From NCBI GenBank assembly GCA_034509755.1, contig CM067550.1, positions 7,061,001 to 7,125,000 on the forward strand: a DNA stretch of 64,000 nucleotides. Direction: 5' to 3'. Made by a program: the position numbers and the translations under genes. Positions 28,971 to 41,300 of this stretch are shown here, in pieces (position 1 is the stretch's first letter; every line of letters starts with the position of its first letter). The notes beneath the pieces are model-generated. The model was not told where the DNA came from. It worked only from the letters and a program-made list of their open reading frames with translations, and ran no database searches. This stretch comes from Anisodus tanguticus. Taxonomy: Eukaryota; Streptophyta; Magnoliopsida; Solanales; Solanaceae.

Positions 28971-31826
28971 CAATGCAAAAATATCTCTATAAGGAATAAC
29001 AAAGTGACCAAAAGCCAGTTACGGATATCATAAAAGATGAAATAATATAAAAAATATCTCTATAAGGAATAACAAAGTGACCAAAAACGAATATCATAAA
29101 ACATGAAACAATATCAAATGACTTAAAATAAACACTTCTAAGATTGCTTTGGTCCACAATGCAAAAATATCTCTATAAGGAATAACAAAGTGACCAAAAG
29201 CCAGTTACGAATATCATTAAAGATGAAATAATATCAAAGGACTTAAAACAAACCCTTCTAAGATTGCAGAGGTCCACAATGCAAAAATATCTCTATAAGG
29301 AATAACAAAGTGACCAAAAGCAGTTATGAATATCATAAAAGATGAAACAATATCAAAGAACTTAAAATAAACCCTTCTAAGATTGCATAGGTCCACAATG
29401 CAAAAATATCTCTACAAGGAATAACAAAGTGACCAAAAGCCATTTACGAATATCATAAAAAATGAAACAATATCAAAGGACTTAAAATAAACCCTTCTAA
29501 GATTGTCTCTATAAGAAATAACAAAGTGACCAAAAGCCAGTTACGAATATCATAAAAGATGAAATAATATCAAACGACGTAAAATAATCCCTTCTAAGAT
29601 TGCAGAGGTCCACGATGCAAAATATCTGTATAAGGAATAACAAAGTGACCAAAAGTCAGTTACGGATATCATAAAAGATGAAATAATATCAAAGGACTTA
29701 AAATAAACCCTTCTAAGATTGCAGATGTCCACAATGCAAAAATATCTCTATAAGGAATAACAAAGTGACCAAAAGCTAGTTACGGATATCATAAAATATG
29801 AAATAATATCAAAGGACTTAAAATAACCCCTTCTAAGATTGCAAAGGTCCACAATGCAAAAATATCTCTATAAGGAATAACAAAGTGACCAAAAGCGAAT
29901 ATCATAAAAGATGAAACAATATCAAAGGACTTAAAATAAACCCTTCTAAGATTGCAGAGGTCCACAATGCAAAAATATCTCTATAAGGAATAACAAAGTG
30001 ACCAAAAGCCAGTTACGAATATCATAAAAGATGAAATAATATCAAAGGAAAGATGAAATAATATCAAAGGACTTAAAATAAACCCTTCTAAGATTGCAGA
30101 TGTCCACAATGCAAAAATATCTCTGTAAGGAATAACAAAGTGACCAAAAGCAGTTATGAATATCATAAAAGATGAAATAATATCAAAGGAAAGATGAAAT
30201 AATATCAAAGGACTTAAAATAAACCCTTCTAAGATTGCAGATGTCCACAATGCAAAAATATCTCTGTAAGGAATAACAAAGTGACCAAAAGCAGTTATGA
30301 ATATCATAAAATATGAAACAATATCAAAGGACTTAAAATAAACCCTTCTAAGATTGCATAGATCCACAATGCTAAAATATCTCTATAAGGAATAACAAAG
30401 TGACCAAAAACCAGTTACGAATATCGTAAAAGAAGAAACAATATCAAATGACTTAAAATAAACCCTTCTAAGATTGCAAGGTCCACAATGGAAAAATATC
30501 TCTATAAGGAATAACAAAGTGACCAAAAGCGAATATCATAAAAGATGAAACAATATCAAAGGACTTAAAATAAACCCTTCTAAGATTGCATAGGTCCACA
30601 ATTCAAAAATATCTCTATAAGGAATAACAAAATGACCAAAAGCCAGTTACGAATATCATAAAAGATGAAATAATATCAAAGACCTTAAAATAATCCATTC
30701 TAAGATTGCAGAGGTCCACAATGCAAAAAAAAACTCTATAAGGAATAACAAAGTGACAAAGCCAGTTACGAATATCATAAAAGATGAAATAATATCAAAC
30801 GACTTAAAATAATCCCTTCTAAGATTGCAGAGGTCCACAATGCAAAAATATCTCTATAAGGAATAACAAAGTGACCAAAAGCCAGTTACGAATATCATAA
30901 AAGATGAAATAATATCAATGGACTTAAAATAAACCCTTCTAAGATTGCAAAGGTCTACAATGCAAAAATATCTCTATAAGGAATAACCATGTGACCAAAA
31001 GCCATTTACGAATATCATAAAAAATGAAACAATATCAAAGGACTTAAAATAAACCCTTCTAAGATTGTCTCTATAAGAAATAACAAAGTGACCAAAAGCC
31101 AGTTACGAATATCATAAAAGATGAAACAATATCAAAGGACTTAAAATAAACCCTTCTAAGATTGCAGAGGTCCACAATGCAAAAATATCTCGATAAGGAA
31201 TAACAAAGTGACCAAAAGCCAATTACGAATATCATAAAAGATGAAATAATATCAAATGACTTAAAATAAACCCTTCTAAGATTGCAGAGGTCCACAATGC
31301 AAAAATATCTCTATAAGGAATAACAAAGTGACCAAAAGCGAGTTACGAATATCATAAAAGATGAAACAATGTCAAATGACTTAAAATAAACCCTTCTAAG
31401 ATTGCGGAGGTCGACAATGCAAAAATATCTCTATAAGGAATAACAAAGTGACCAAAATCCAGTTACAAATATCATAAAAGATGAAACAATTTCAAAGGAC
31501 TTAAAATAAACCCTTCTAAGATTGCGGAGGTCCACAATGCAAAAATATCTCTATAAGGAATAACAAAGTGACCAAAAGCCAGTTACGGATATCATAAAAG
31601 ATGAAATAATATCAAAGGACTTAAAATAAAACCGTCTAAGATTGCATAGGTCCACAATGCAAAAATATCTCTATAAGGAATAACAAAGTTACCAAAAGCA
31701 AGTTACGAATATCATAAAAGATGAAACAATATCAAAAGACTTAAAATAAACCCTTCTTTGATTGGGGAGGTCCACAATGCAAAAATATCTCTATAAGGAA
31801 TAACAAAGTGACCAAAACCAGTTACG
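28971..31826. repeat. Degenerate satellite edge next to the gene
   Basis: Monomers here have more substitutions and indels and no clear long-range period. Visible defects include a truncated monomer at about 29,049; the same truncation junction (GATTGTCTCTATAAG) at about 29,502 and 31,067; and a short internal duplication of the AAAGATGAAATAATATC segment at about 30,042-30,065 and again at 30,182-30,205. The last recognisable monomer stops at about 31,826 within ACCAGTTACG. Confidence 0.85.
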
Positions 31827-32320
31827 CCTCTACAATTATTACCCAAAAAGGATCAAAAGAGCTGTACAATCTCATTGCACAAAGAACCAGATGGTTGCTG
31901 TTAAGTGATAGATATCAAAATTATGCTTCATAAATCAAAGCAATTTGCACACTTTAAATTGAACTCCTCTAGAAGATAAATTTTCATTGAGTAGTTATAT
32001 AAGATGCCAGAGTAACGAAAGGCTTTTTCAAAAATTAATAAATAAGCAATGTTTAATGAAGGTTTTGTACAGTCAAATTTATATGAGGATCTACAACAAA
32101 CTAAAATACTACAACTACTACGTTGACCGCACCATGTCTTAGCATAGCAGCAACGAGGGCCACTTGAATATGGATAAGCAACATCATGATATGAGCTACA
32201 AGGATGATGTCAACTGGAAAGCATGTATACTGCAAGGCCCCAGGAAAAACTGAGGATATCCGTCTCCAAAAGAAATGGAGCACAAACCCTCGAACCAAAA
32301 ACGATTAATTGCTTAAATAA
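31827..32320 (-). other. Downstream flank / 3'UTR of the XRI1-like gene
   Basis: This is unique sequence between the satellite edge and the XRI1-like stop codon. It carries no convincing reading frame; a 65-codon minus-strand frame has no recognisable similarity and lies where the 3'UTR should be. The polyadenylation site cannot be fixed by eye. Confidence 0.5.
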
Positions 32321-35300
32321 TTATCCCTTTGTCCTCATTATAGTAATGCTGCCTTTTCCTCCTTCTGTTTGAATTGTAGTCTTTCCAACGACAGGCTTAC
32401 CAGAGAAAGCAGACTTAGGGTACGCAACAGAAGGATCCACACTATTCTGTGCTGCCTTCGATTTTGGGGTCCGTATCCGCTGGTTTATGTCTTTCAGAGT
32501 CACATCTCCGTGGACGCCACACGGTTTAACAAAATCAAATGGATAGACAACAGAGGAGGCAACTTTTGTAGGAGCCCGCATATATGATTTCCTACCTGGT
32601 GGGCAGGGAATAAGTATATACAAGTTTAGCTCACAACATATGAGACACGACTCAAAGAGTTTTTCTATAGTGTTATTTAATACTGAAGCAATATTCTGTG
32701 ATGAAATATCGTCCAAGACAAATCAGGAAGAAACAAACCTTTGAAAACAACATATTTACGAGTCTGCACAGGACGTTCTTGAACCACATTAGATTCACAT
32801 ACAGGTGGTGTGTTGCAAATCTCTGCATAGAGAAACAGATGAGAGAGAAATAAAGATGTTAATGAGCACCTCATGACAGAAATTGATAAGGAATATAAGC
32901 TACTAAATTCTAGACAAGACGTGTCACTAACCTGAAATATCAAGCTGAATATCAGAGGCCGCACTGTTTCCAAAAAATATTTTGTCAGACTGAAGTGTTT
33001 TTCTATTACTTTCAAAAAAAAGATGGAAGTTCTTACGCAGAAGCTTATAACATACATATCCTCAGGGCTCACATGCATCTGAGAATCGTTAAAACAACTA
33101 GCAACCCAACCTTCAGATTGCTGATCCAGCCCCTCATTACCAGATGAAGACATGTCCTCTGAATATAAGAATCATTGTCTGTGAGCTTATACAATGGAAT
33201 TGGTTGGTATCCGTTGAAGAGCAGAAACAAACAGGGAACAAACCTGAAAATCCCGAAACCCACTGTGACATTTCAGAGATGAATTCTTCAACAGAAGTCT
33301 CGGTCTCCTAAAAGATGGAACAAACACAAAGATCATTTAATCACTTAAAAAGGTACATGATTAGGAATGACAAAGTCCTATATCAATAAAACTTGTTCAA
33401 TTATTTTTTTATAAATCTTAAAAAATGACAAATCAAACACATTGTAATTAATTTGGCAATCATCTATTAGTCAAGGATACTAGTTCTCAAATCTGTTGTT
33501 TAATAACATGAATTGATAAAACCTACAGTGAGAAATAAGACTTGATTATGTTCTGAGTCAATGCAAAAGAGCTGTAACCAGAATAGGTCTATGATTTGAC
33601 ACGAGAGATCAAGACAAGTACGAATATATCAATTGGCGTTAGCCAAAGATGGACATTTGAGGAAAACATGGGAGCCAACCTGCGAATTTATAAACGACGC
33701 TGATAGTTCCTCATTGCAAAGTGGTGCATCTGATACTTCTGATTCGAACTGTAGCATTCTGCGCCTTTTCACTTGTGAGGATGACACGTTGTATCTCTGG
33801 CATTCCTTGTCATTGTTTTCTGTATGTACAGAAAATAATACAACTGTCTATAAGGATATCGTAACAATGTCAGGAAGTACCCGAAGTCAAGATATGGATA
33901 TACTTAAAGTATCCTCTGGCCAGAAGTATCTTATGTAAAATGCCTTCAAGTAAAGTGGCAAAAAATTCCTTACCATTGTCATCTCTCAATTTCAGTTTTC
34001 AACACCATAAAAGTGCACAAAAAAACTTGATTAAGGCATAAATATGTTATAGGCAATAGTTTGCTTAAGAGTTGAGGCACAAAGTGCTTGTCACTTCCTC
34101 CCGTGATGTAATCTTTTTAACAAATGCAACTTAACCTACCAATTCAAATAAAGATTAGCCAAGTAGCCATCACTTTATCCACTCCCAATAATACATAAAA
34201 CCAAGTCTAATATGGAACAATCTATATGTAGGTGCATTGTTCATCTTGTTAGCAAAATCGATTCAAGTAAACACAGACATCTAATATGACCTGGTTTTTA
34301 GATAGGCAAATGTAGATTAATTGATATGATTCTGGAGCAAAGAATATAAGTTTGGCCAAATCATATAATCAAATAAGCATATTTCATAAAAGTTGAAAGT
34401 AAAAAGCTGAATAGAACTGCAAAAGAGCAGCTGAAAGTACTTCATCGTACCATAGTTGCTAACATGGTGAGTCAACTCTTCACAGGACTTGACTGGAGTA
34501 TTTTCATGATCATCAAACATAAAGGAAATGTCTTCGCCTTTGCTCAACAAGCAATCAGATATATCTATTCACATAGACAAACACATTCATCATCAGTAAG
34601 TTGGACACATTATTATTCTTTACTAAGCAAATGGAACTTACCTACATCGGGATCATCGCCAAGACCATAACTATCACGCCATTTCCACATGTCCCTACAA
34701 TACAACCAAACACGGAATCTATTCAGTGCATTTATTTCTAGGAAATTACATAAAGCAAATTAGCCTCTCAACGTTGGAATATCCGCAAGGATATGCCACA
34801 TTGTACTCATAATTAGCTAAATGGTCTAATGAGAGAAAAGCAGAACCAAAATGTATAGGTATCCACAGAAATGCACAAATAAGAGTCACCAAGAAATGGC
34901 CTTAATGAATTTAGGAAATAAAGCAGTAAACAATTAGCAAAACATATAGAGCAAAAGTAGCACTATAGAATCATCAACAACATACCCAGTGTAATTGTTG
35001 GAAATTTGCCTTTGGCGGGGAGGTGCGTCCACCCATGTTTAATGAATTAAACACTAGTGTTCCACATGTTGGAGGCTTTGTCTCTTCACACATGCATAAT
35101 CTACTAAGTGAGTAGATGACCGTAGGGCCAAGAATCGTCAAATTTCGTTGAGAAATGAAAGAGATATTGGTCCACGAAGTAAGGTGTTTGAGGCATGGAA
35201 ATATGGTGTGGGACAAATCTACCACATCGGTGGAAAAGGAAGAATTGCTCTCTTTATAAAGTCTCTAAAGTGGTTAAGGGTTTGGGACCCCAAGGGGTAT

Positions 35301-38300
35301 CCCATGTGTTTAAAGGAGAGAGGACCTAGATGTGCTTGTGTTCAAGGATAAGCCCACACGCGCGCCGCGCGCCCGTCCCGTCCGGGCTCGGGTCACGGGT
35401 CACGGGCTGTGGACTATGGGGACTTTCTGATATTATCTTTTTGGACCCCAAATTGCTTAATATTTACAGTTTGGTCCCTAGAGTTTCTGAAAAGTTGATT
35501 TGGGGAATGACGCCGTTTGGGCTATTTTTGGAGCATTAACCAGCCATTACTTGGTTGTTAACTCCTCCATAAACAGCCCTCCATCATGACCATAAATCAA
35601 CCTCTCTAAATGGCCATTAACAGCCCTCTCTAATGCCATTAACAGCCCTCTCTAATGTCATTAACAGCCTTGTTTGTGGCAGTTGAGGAGTCCCTCCTCC
35701 ATGCTATATATTGATGCCTTTTGGCTCAATTGTGTGGTACATAAAAACACGAAAATAGCAGCACACACAGTGACGAAAAACAGTGAGGAAAGACACATAT
35801 ACACAACAGAGACACGCTATATACACAAAGACAAAACAGAAGAGAAAGTTAGTCCAAAAAATGTTGCACGAAAATAGAAACTCTTCCTTCCTTTTCCATT
35901 TCTTCAGCAAGTCGATTCGTATTTGTTTTCTTCTTCAGACTCAACCTATTTGCTTTGTAGTGTTGAGATTAAAGTGTTGTTTTATCTTGGGAGACTATTG
36001 TCCGCTAACGTAAAAGCATATATACGGGGCAATCTTGTCTTAAGGACAGAGTGCAACCACTCGACTCAGCACACAAGTAACCATCCAGATTTAGTGTTTC
36101 TTGATTTCAGGTCATCAAAATTCAAGACTCAACAACTTTGCGGCAGTTTTGAAGATTGTCTATTTGTTTATCCTTTCGAACACTTGTAATATTTATTTAC
36201 TTCCCGTACTGCTTTACTACAATAGAAACCCAACAATTTAAGACAAGAATTGTATTAGTGTTCGAAAGATGTCGGTCAAAAGTTATGGTTATGGTTTTCT
36301 GCTTGAAGAGAGTGATGACTATGTTGTTGAAAGTCAACGTGTTAATGGTGTCACCGCTCCTGAGAGTGGTGGGAACAAGCGCTCACGAGAGGCTGAGGAT
36401 GTCAACTGGGACAAGAGGAGAAGGCTGAAGATGTGGTTCTATCTTGCAGCAGAATGCCTATATCTATCCCAGACAAAGGATCCGAATTATGGTAAGGAGG
36501 AAATGGACACTCGGTCCAATGAAGTGACTGAAGTGGGCCAGAATCCAAAATTAAGATGAGTAATTTTCCTTCCTTGTCAAAAATAAGATTAAATGATTTC
36601 TGATTAAAATGGCTTAAAGTAAGGAGGAATATGAAAATGTTTTCACAAAATAATTTATATTCCTTACGCTTTAAAATCAGAAGTTTAATCTCTTCTTCTT
36701 TCCTTTTAAAGATTGGATTTTGTAAATAACTTAAAAAGATCCGTTCTTTTAAGTGTAATTATTAAAAGTGTGGAAAGTATGTTCGCACATACGAGGGAGA
36801 AAGATCCACTAACTGTGCGAAAACCGTTACCACTCTTAAGTAAGCGCCAAGAATTGTCTGGGCACCAATCATAATGGAAGAAGTCTAAAAATTAAAGACG
36901 TTGAGCCTGTCACACTATTTGGCAGAAGATCCTTCATAGAATGATATTGGACACTCAGTCATACAAAGCCTCCGAGCGACTGGAGTGGGCCAAAATTCCT
37001 TTGATATGATGATATTGGACACTCAGTCATACAAAGCCTACAGGCGACTGGAGTGGGGCCAGAATTCATTTCATAGGAACAGTAATGGACACCTAGTGTG
37101 GTAGGCCGGCCGAGTTTTCGGGTCTTAAATGATCGAAGAGAAGGCCTAAAGAAAGGCGAGAAGAAATTGGACACTCGTTGTGCGCAACAAAGCAACCGGA
37201 GGGGCCGAGTATCCGGATCACTAGACACATATGATCCGGTTACGCCCTAACCACGACCCGGCAAGAGGTTGTTCATGTGAAGCAACGCCACCTCTAAAGT
37301 GTTAAAAGGGTTGGAGAGGTTGTGGTGAAACTTTAAATGGTCTCGCGCTCGGATAGGACTTCGGGGAATGGGATCACTCTAAGTTTTTCCCCAAATCGAG
37401 GTGATACATGTCCCAAACTTGGTTTAAAAAAAAAACAAAAGGGACGTTGTTGGTCAAGTTGGTGGTTTGAGACTAGTCCAACAGTGTCTAGTAATAACTA
37501 AGAATGGTACAAGATGTACGCAGTCATATGAATGATATATTTGTAATCCGTGCATCTATGTCATCATAGATTAAGACACGTTAAATAGAAAATCATTCAA
37601 AAGCTAACGAAGTTGAGATTGTTGCCTTCTGTCAACGTAAACCCTCAAAATAAATGTGAGGTAGGCGAAGAGGCAAAATCACATTTCCAAATTCCGTCAA
37701 AGGAATAGCGAAAGAATCACCGCTCCTCTAGAACTTAGTCACACCTACTTGGGTGATTTGAAGTTTATACAAAATAGAGGGGAGACAAGTACTTTGTGAC
37801 CTTCATTGATGATGGTACAACGTATTGTATCATTTGTTTGTTGAAAAGCAAAGATGAAGTTATTGAAGCGGATAAGCGCTACAAAGCAGAAGTTGAAAAT
37901 CAACTAAGCCTACGGATTGAGAAATTTGTAGTGATAGAGGGGGAGAATGTGAAGCATCGTTTATTAAACGACTGCTCATTACTCACCTCAGTCTAACGGT
38001 GTTAGCCAAGCGGAAAGCCGTACGCCCAATTCATGTGGGCAAGGCGATCCTTACCGCTAATGCGATTCTCAACAAAACTCCACATAAGGATAAGGATAAC
38101 TCTCCGTGTGAGACATGAAAAGGATCTCACATACAAAAGTTATGATATGGGGTGGTTTGGTAGAAGTTGGAATACCGAAACAGGTCAAGTTCGACCTAAG
38201 ACTTTAGAATGCTTATCCACTGGATCTGCAAATAACAGTAGTGTTTATCGCCTCTTGGTGTCAAAGAATGTTGAATTCTTTGAAGATAATTTTCCTTGAA

Positions 38301-41300
38301 AAGGAAAAATGAGTAATTGCTCAAGGTTAACAAGAACCCGCGAGGGCCTGACTGTCCGAAACTAGACGTTCCGTATCTACAAGACTCGAAAGTTGTTGGC
38401 TATCCGGAACTTAATATTTCAGATCCGCATAACTCAGAGATTCGAGATGTTGAACCGAGACGGACCAAAGAAGGGGACAAAGACTTGTTCCAGTCCTTCT
38501 AGCTTGTATGGTTGAGAATGAACCATGGACAATTGACAAATAATTATCATCTCCAGAAGCGCTGCTTTGGAAAGAAGCTAAAGAGAGAAATAGATTCCAT
38601 CATATAGAACCATACTTGTGTAATGGTTGATCTTCCTCCGGGAAAAGAACATTTGGGTTGTAAAATGTGCTCCCCTGTGAGTAGCTTAACATCCAGGGCC
38701 ATTGCAGTCTTGCGTGGCATGGATGTTGAAACAACCTTCTTAACCGGAGAGTTGGAAGGGGAGAATCAGAGTTTGTTTCTGCCGAATTTGTTGGGCTTCT
38801 TCTTGAACTTTCATTTTGGTCCCGAAATGTTTACATTTTGGTCCTGGAAGTTTCAGATAAAACAGAAATAATGAATCTGACCACAGAAACATTGACTCTG
38901 AAGTTAGAAAGCCAACAGTTGGAAAACCAACAGTCTGAGAGTGGAAATCATATTGAAACAAAGTCTCAACAATATGAAAGATATGGATATCACACATGAC
39001 ATCTTAGGAATTGAATTTCCAAGACATCTAATGGACTGGTCTAACTCCAAACTCAGTTGTGAGATAGTTGACAGTCTCGTTGAAGCCACCAATGGGTATG
39101 AATCATATAACTGATTGAAATCATGGTGCACCCATATACAAGGAGCGATACGCGCAGGTCACATGTAGTTCAATGTATGTTACACACTACAACCGACCTG
39201 GTATCGGCCTACAAAGCAGATCAGTTGAACTAAGGTTCACTGATGATTATAAAAATAATCGATAGAAGGCGTTAAGTCGGATATGACGATATCTGAATTA
39301 TTCGCTTATCTATGGATTATAGTATTCTGGATGTCCAGCGGTTCTGGGAGAACACAGTGATGCAAACTGGACATCAGATTTGAAGAACACCAAAGCCATA
39401 AGTAAATGTGTATGGTGGGTCTTGGAAAATCCTCTAAGCAAACTTGCATCGGCCGATTCATGATGGAATCGGAGTTTATCGCTTTATACAAAGCATGAAA
39501 GAAGTTGAGTAACTTCACGACTCCTTAGAGGATGTCCTTTATTGGGAGAAACATGTGCCTTCAGCAGTTATACACTGTGGCTAGCCGGTCGGCTTCAGGA
39601 AGGACACGAATGACGACGTCGGACATATCGTCAGGATCTGTCGGAGACATAAGACCGTATGGAAGTTGATCATCACAGGTGTCACTTCCTTGTTTACTAA
39701 CTAAGGGACTACCCGAAGATCAAGTGTTCTGCATGTTTAGGGGAATGGGCTTAAAACCCAAACAATACGAAACATTGCGGTGGTAACCCAACTATACTGA
39801 TTGGAGATCCCAAGAATTTGATTCAATGGGAAAACTAAGCTGCAAAAGGTTCAGTTAAGCGCTTCGGTGGAAGCAAAAAGCACTTCGGATGATGATTTCT
39901 GTACTTAAACATGAATCCAAAGTTGTTCCCGCGATAGACGTTAAAGTGCTACCTGCATGATGGGTAAAGGTTAAGCTTCCAAACCTTTAACGATTCTCAA
40001 ATAGTTGAGGTTAAGGTTGGAGAAACTTTTAATGATTCCTAACACTTGTAAAGTGAGGTATAGCAGGATACCTTGTAGGAGATCACATATTTAAGTGCGA
40101 GGAAGGCCGCCTCAAATGAACGCACTTAAGAATCCAAGTGTGTCCACGGCCACAACGGACAAAACCATAAGAATGAAAACGGATAAAGAGAGTTATTGTG
40201 TTGGTATCATTGTCTTGGCTTACACTAAACACTGACGGTTCAAGACATCACGTTCACCGCGTAGTAAGTAAGTCCGGTGGTATTCAACTAGGAAAGGTTC
40301 AAAGCGGAAGCTACTTCTCCTGATGCAATATCTTTTCGTTGAAGATTGCTGAAAGTAGGCACCTTGTGTGTGCGCCAAAATCTCTCTTTCATAGAGGAAA
40401 TTGTTGGAAATTTGCCTTTGGCAGGGAAGTGCGTCCACCCATATTTAATGAATTAAACACTAGTGTTCCGCATGTTGGAGGCTTTGTCTTTTCACACATG
40501 CATAATCTACTAAGTGAGTAGATAACCGTAGGGCCAAGAATCGTCAAATTTCGTTGAGAAATGAAAGAGATATTGGTCCACGAAGTAAGGTGTTTGAAGC
40601 ATGGAAATATGGTGTGGGGCAAATCTACCACATCGGTGGAAAAGGAAGAATTGCTCTCTTTATAAGTCTCTAAAGTGGTTAAGGGTTTGGAACCCCAAGG
40701 GTATCACATGTGTTTAAAGGAGGGAGGACCTAGATGTGCTTGTGTTCAAGGCTAAGCCCAACGCGCGCGCCGCCGCCGCCCGTCCGGTCCCGGCTCGGGT
40801 CACGGGTCGTGGCCGTGGGGCGTGGGGCGGGCGTGGGATGTGGGATGTGAGGACTTTCTGATATTATCTTTTTGGACCCCAAATTGCTTAGTATTTACAG
40901 TTTGATCCCTAGAGTTTCTGAAAAATTGATTTTGGGAATGACGGAAGGCAGAAACTTTCTGCCTACCGTTTGGGCTATTTCTTGGACATTAACCAGCCAT
41001 TACTTGGCTGTTAACTCCTCATAAACAGCCCTTCTTCATGACCATAAATCAGCCTCTCTAAATGGCCATTAACAACCCTCTCTAATGCCATTAACAGCCC
41101 TCACTAATGCCATTAACAGCCTTGTTTGTGGCAGTTGAGAAATCCCTCCTCCATGCTATATATTGATGCCTTTTGGCTCAATTGTGTGGTACAGAAAAAC
41201 ACGAAAATAGCAGCACATACAGTGACGAAAAACAGTGAGGAAAGACACACATATTCACAACAGAGACACGTTATATACACAAAGACAAAACAGAAGAGAA

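Larger units (their letters stand above)
1..31826. repeat. Tandem satellite array, 120-bp and 113-bp monomers
   Basis: Head-to-tail monomers run without interruption from the first base to about 31,826, so the array continues off the left edge. The long form is 120 bp (for example 114-233). The short form is 113 bp (for example 1-113) and lacks 7 bp of the CCAGTTAC segment. Total length divided by mean monomer length gives about 268 copies. Each monomer starts ATGCAAAAATATCTCTATAA and includes GACCAAAAG, CATAAAAGATGAAA, GACTTAAAATAAACCCTTC and GATTGCAGAGGTCCACA. A second class has GCTTTGG instead of GCAGAGG. No gene, transposon or other sequence interrupts it. Because 120 bp is 40 codons, long minus-strand frames stay open over two or three monomers; these are periodic by-products, not genes. 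I do not recognise the family. Its monomer is shorter than the 150-180 bp typical of plant centromeric satellites. Confidence 0.98.

Noticed and set aside
488..31295. About 45 minus-strand frames of 60-138 codons with sequences like MDLCNLRRVYFKSFD
   Set aside because: They are periodic translations of the satellite: 120 bp is a multiple of three, so frames stay open across monomers. There is no promoter, codon bias or family similarity, and the frame breaks at every 113-bp monomer.
1..31826. CRISPR-like or virus-like repeat array
   Set aside because: Repeats are contiguous with no unique spacers, and the context is a plant genome.
32101..32298. Minus-strand frame of 65 codons
   Set aside because: It lies in the expected 3'UTR of the XRI1-like gene and shows no recognisable similarity.
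32587..32617. Small intron within the last XRI1-like exon (GTATAT donor, GGTAG acceptor)
   Set aside because: The phase would fit, but about 30 nt is too short for a plant intron and the exon reads through without a stop.
32677..33153. Single 158-codon minus-strand protein
   Set aside because: It is a read-through of exons 6-8 of the XRI1-like gene and their introns; splice sites and phases favour the spliced model.
33633..33938. Plus-strand frame of 101 codons
   Set aside because: It is antisense to XRI1-like exon 4 (33,680-33,819) and has no independent support.
36235..36240. LTR at 34,996-36,235 as a solo LTR
   Set aside because: The base flanks do not match (GTAAT versus ATTTA), while the flank after the second LTR (ATAAT) nearly does, so the two LTRs belong to one element.
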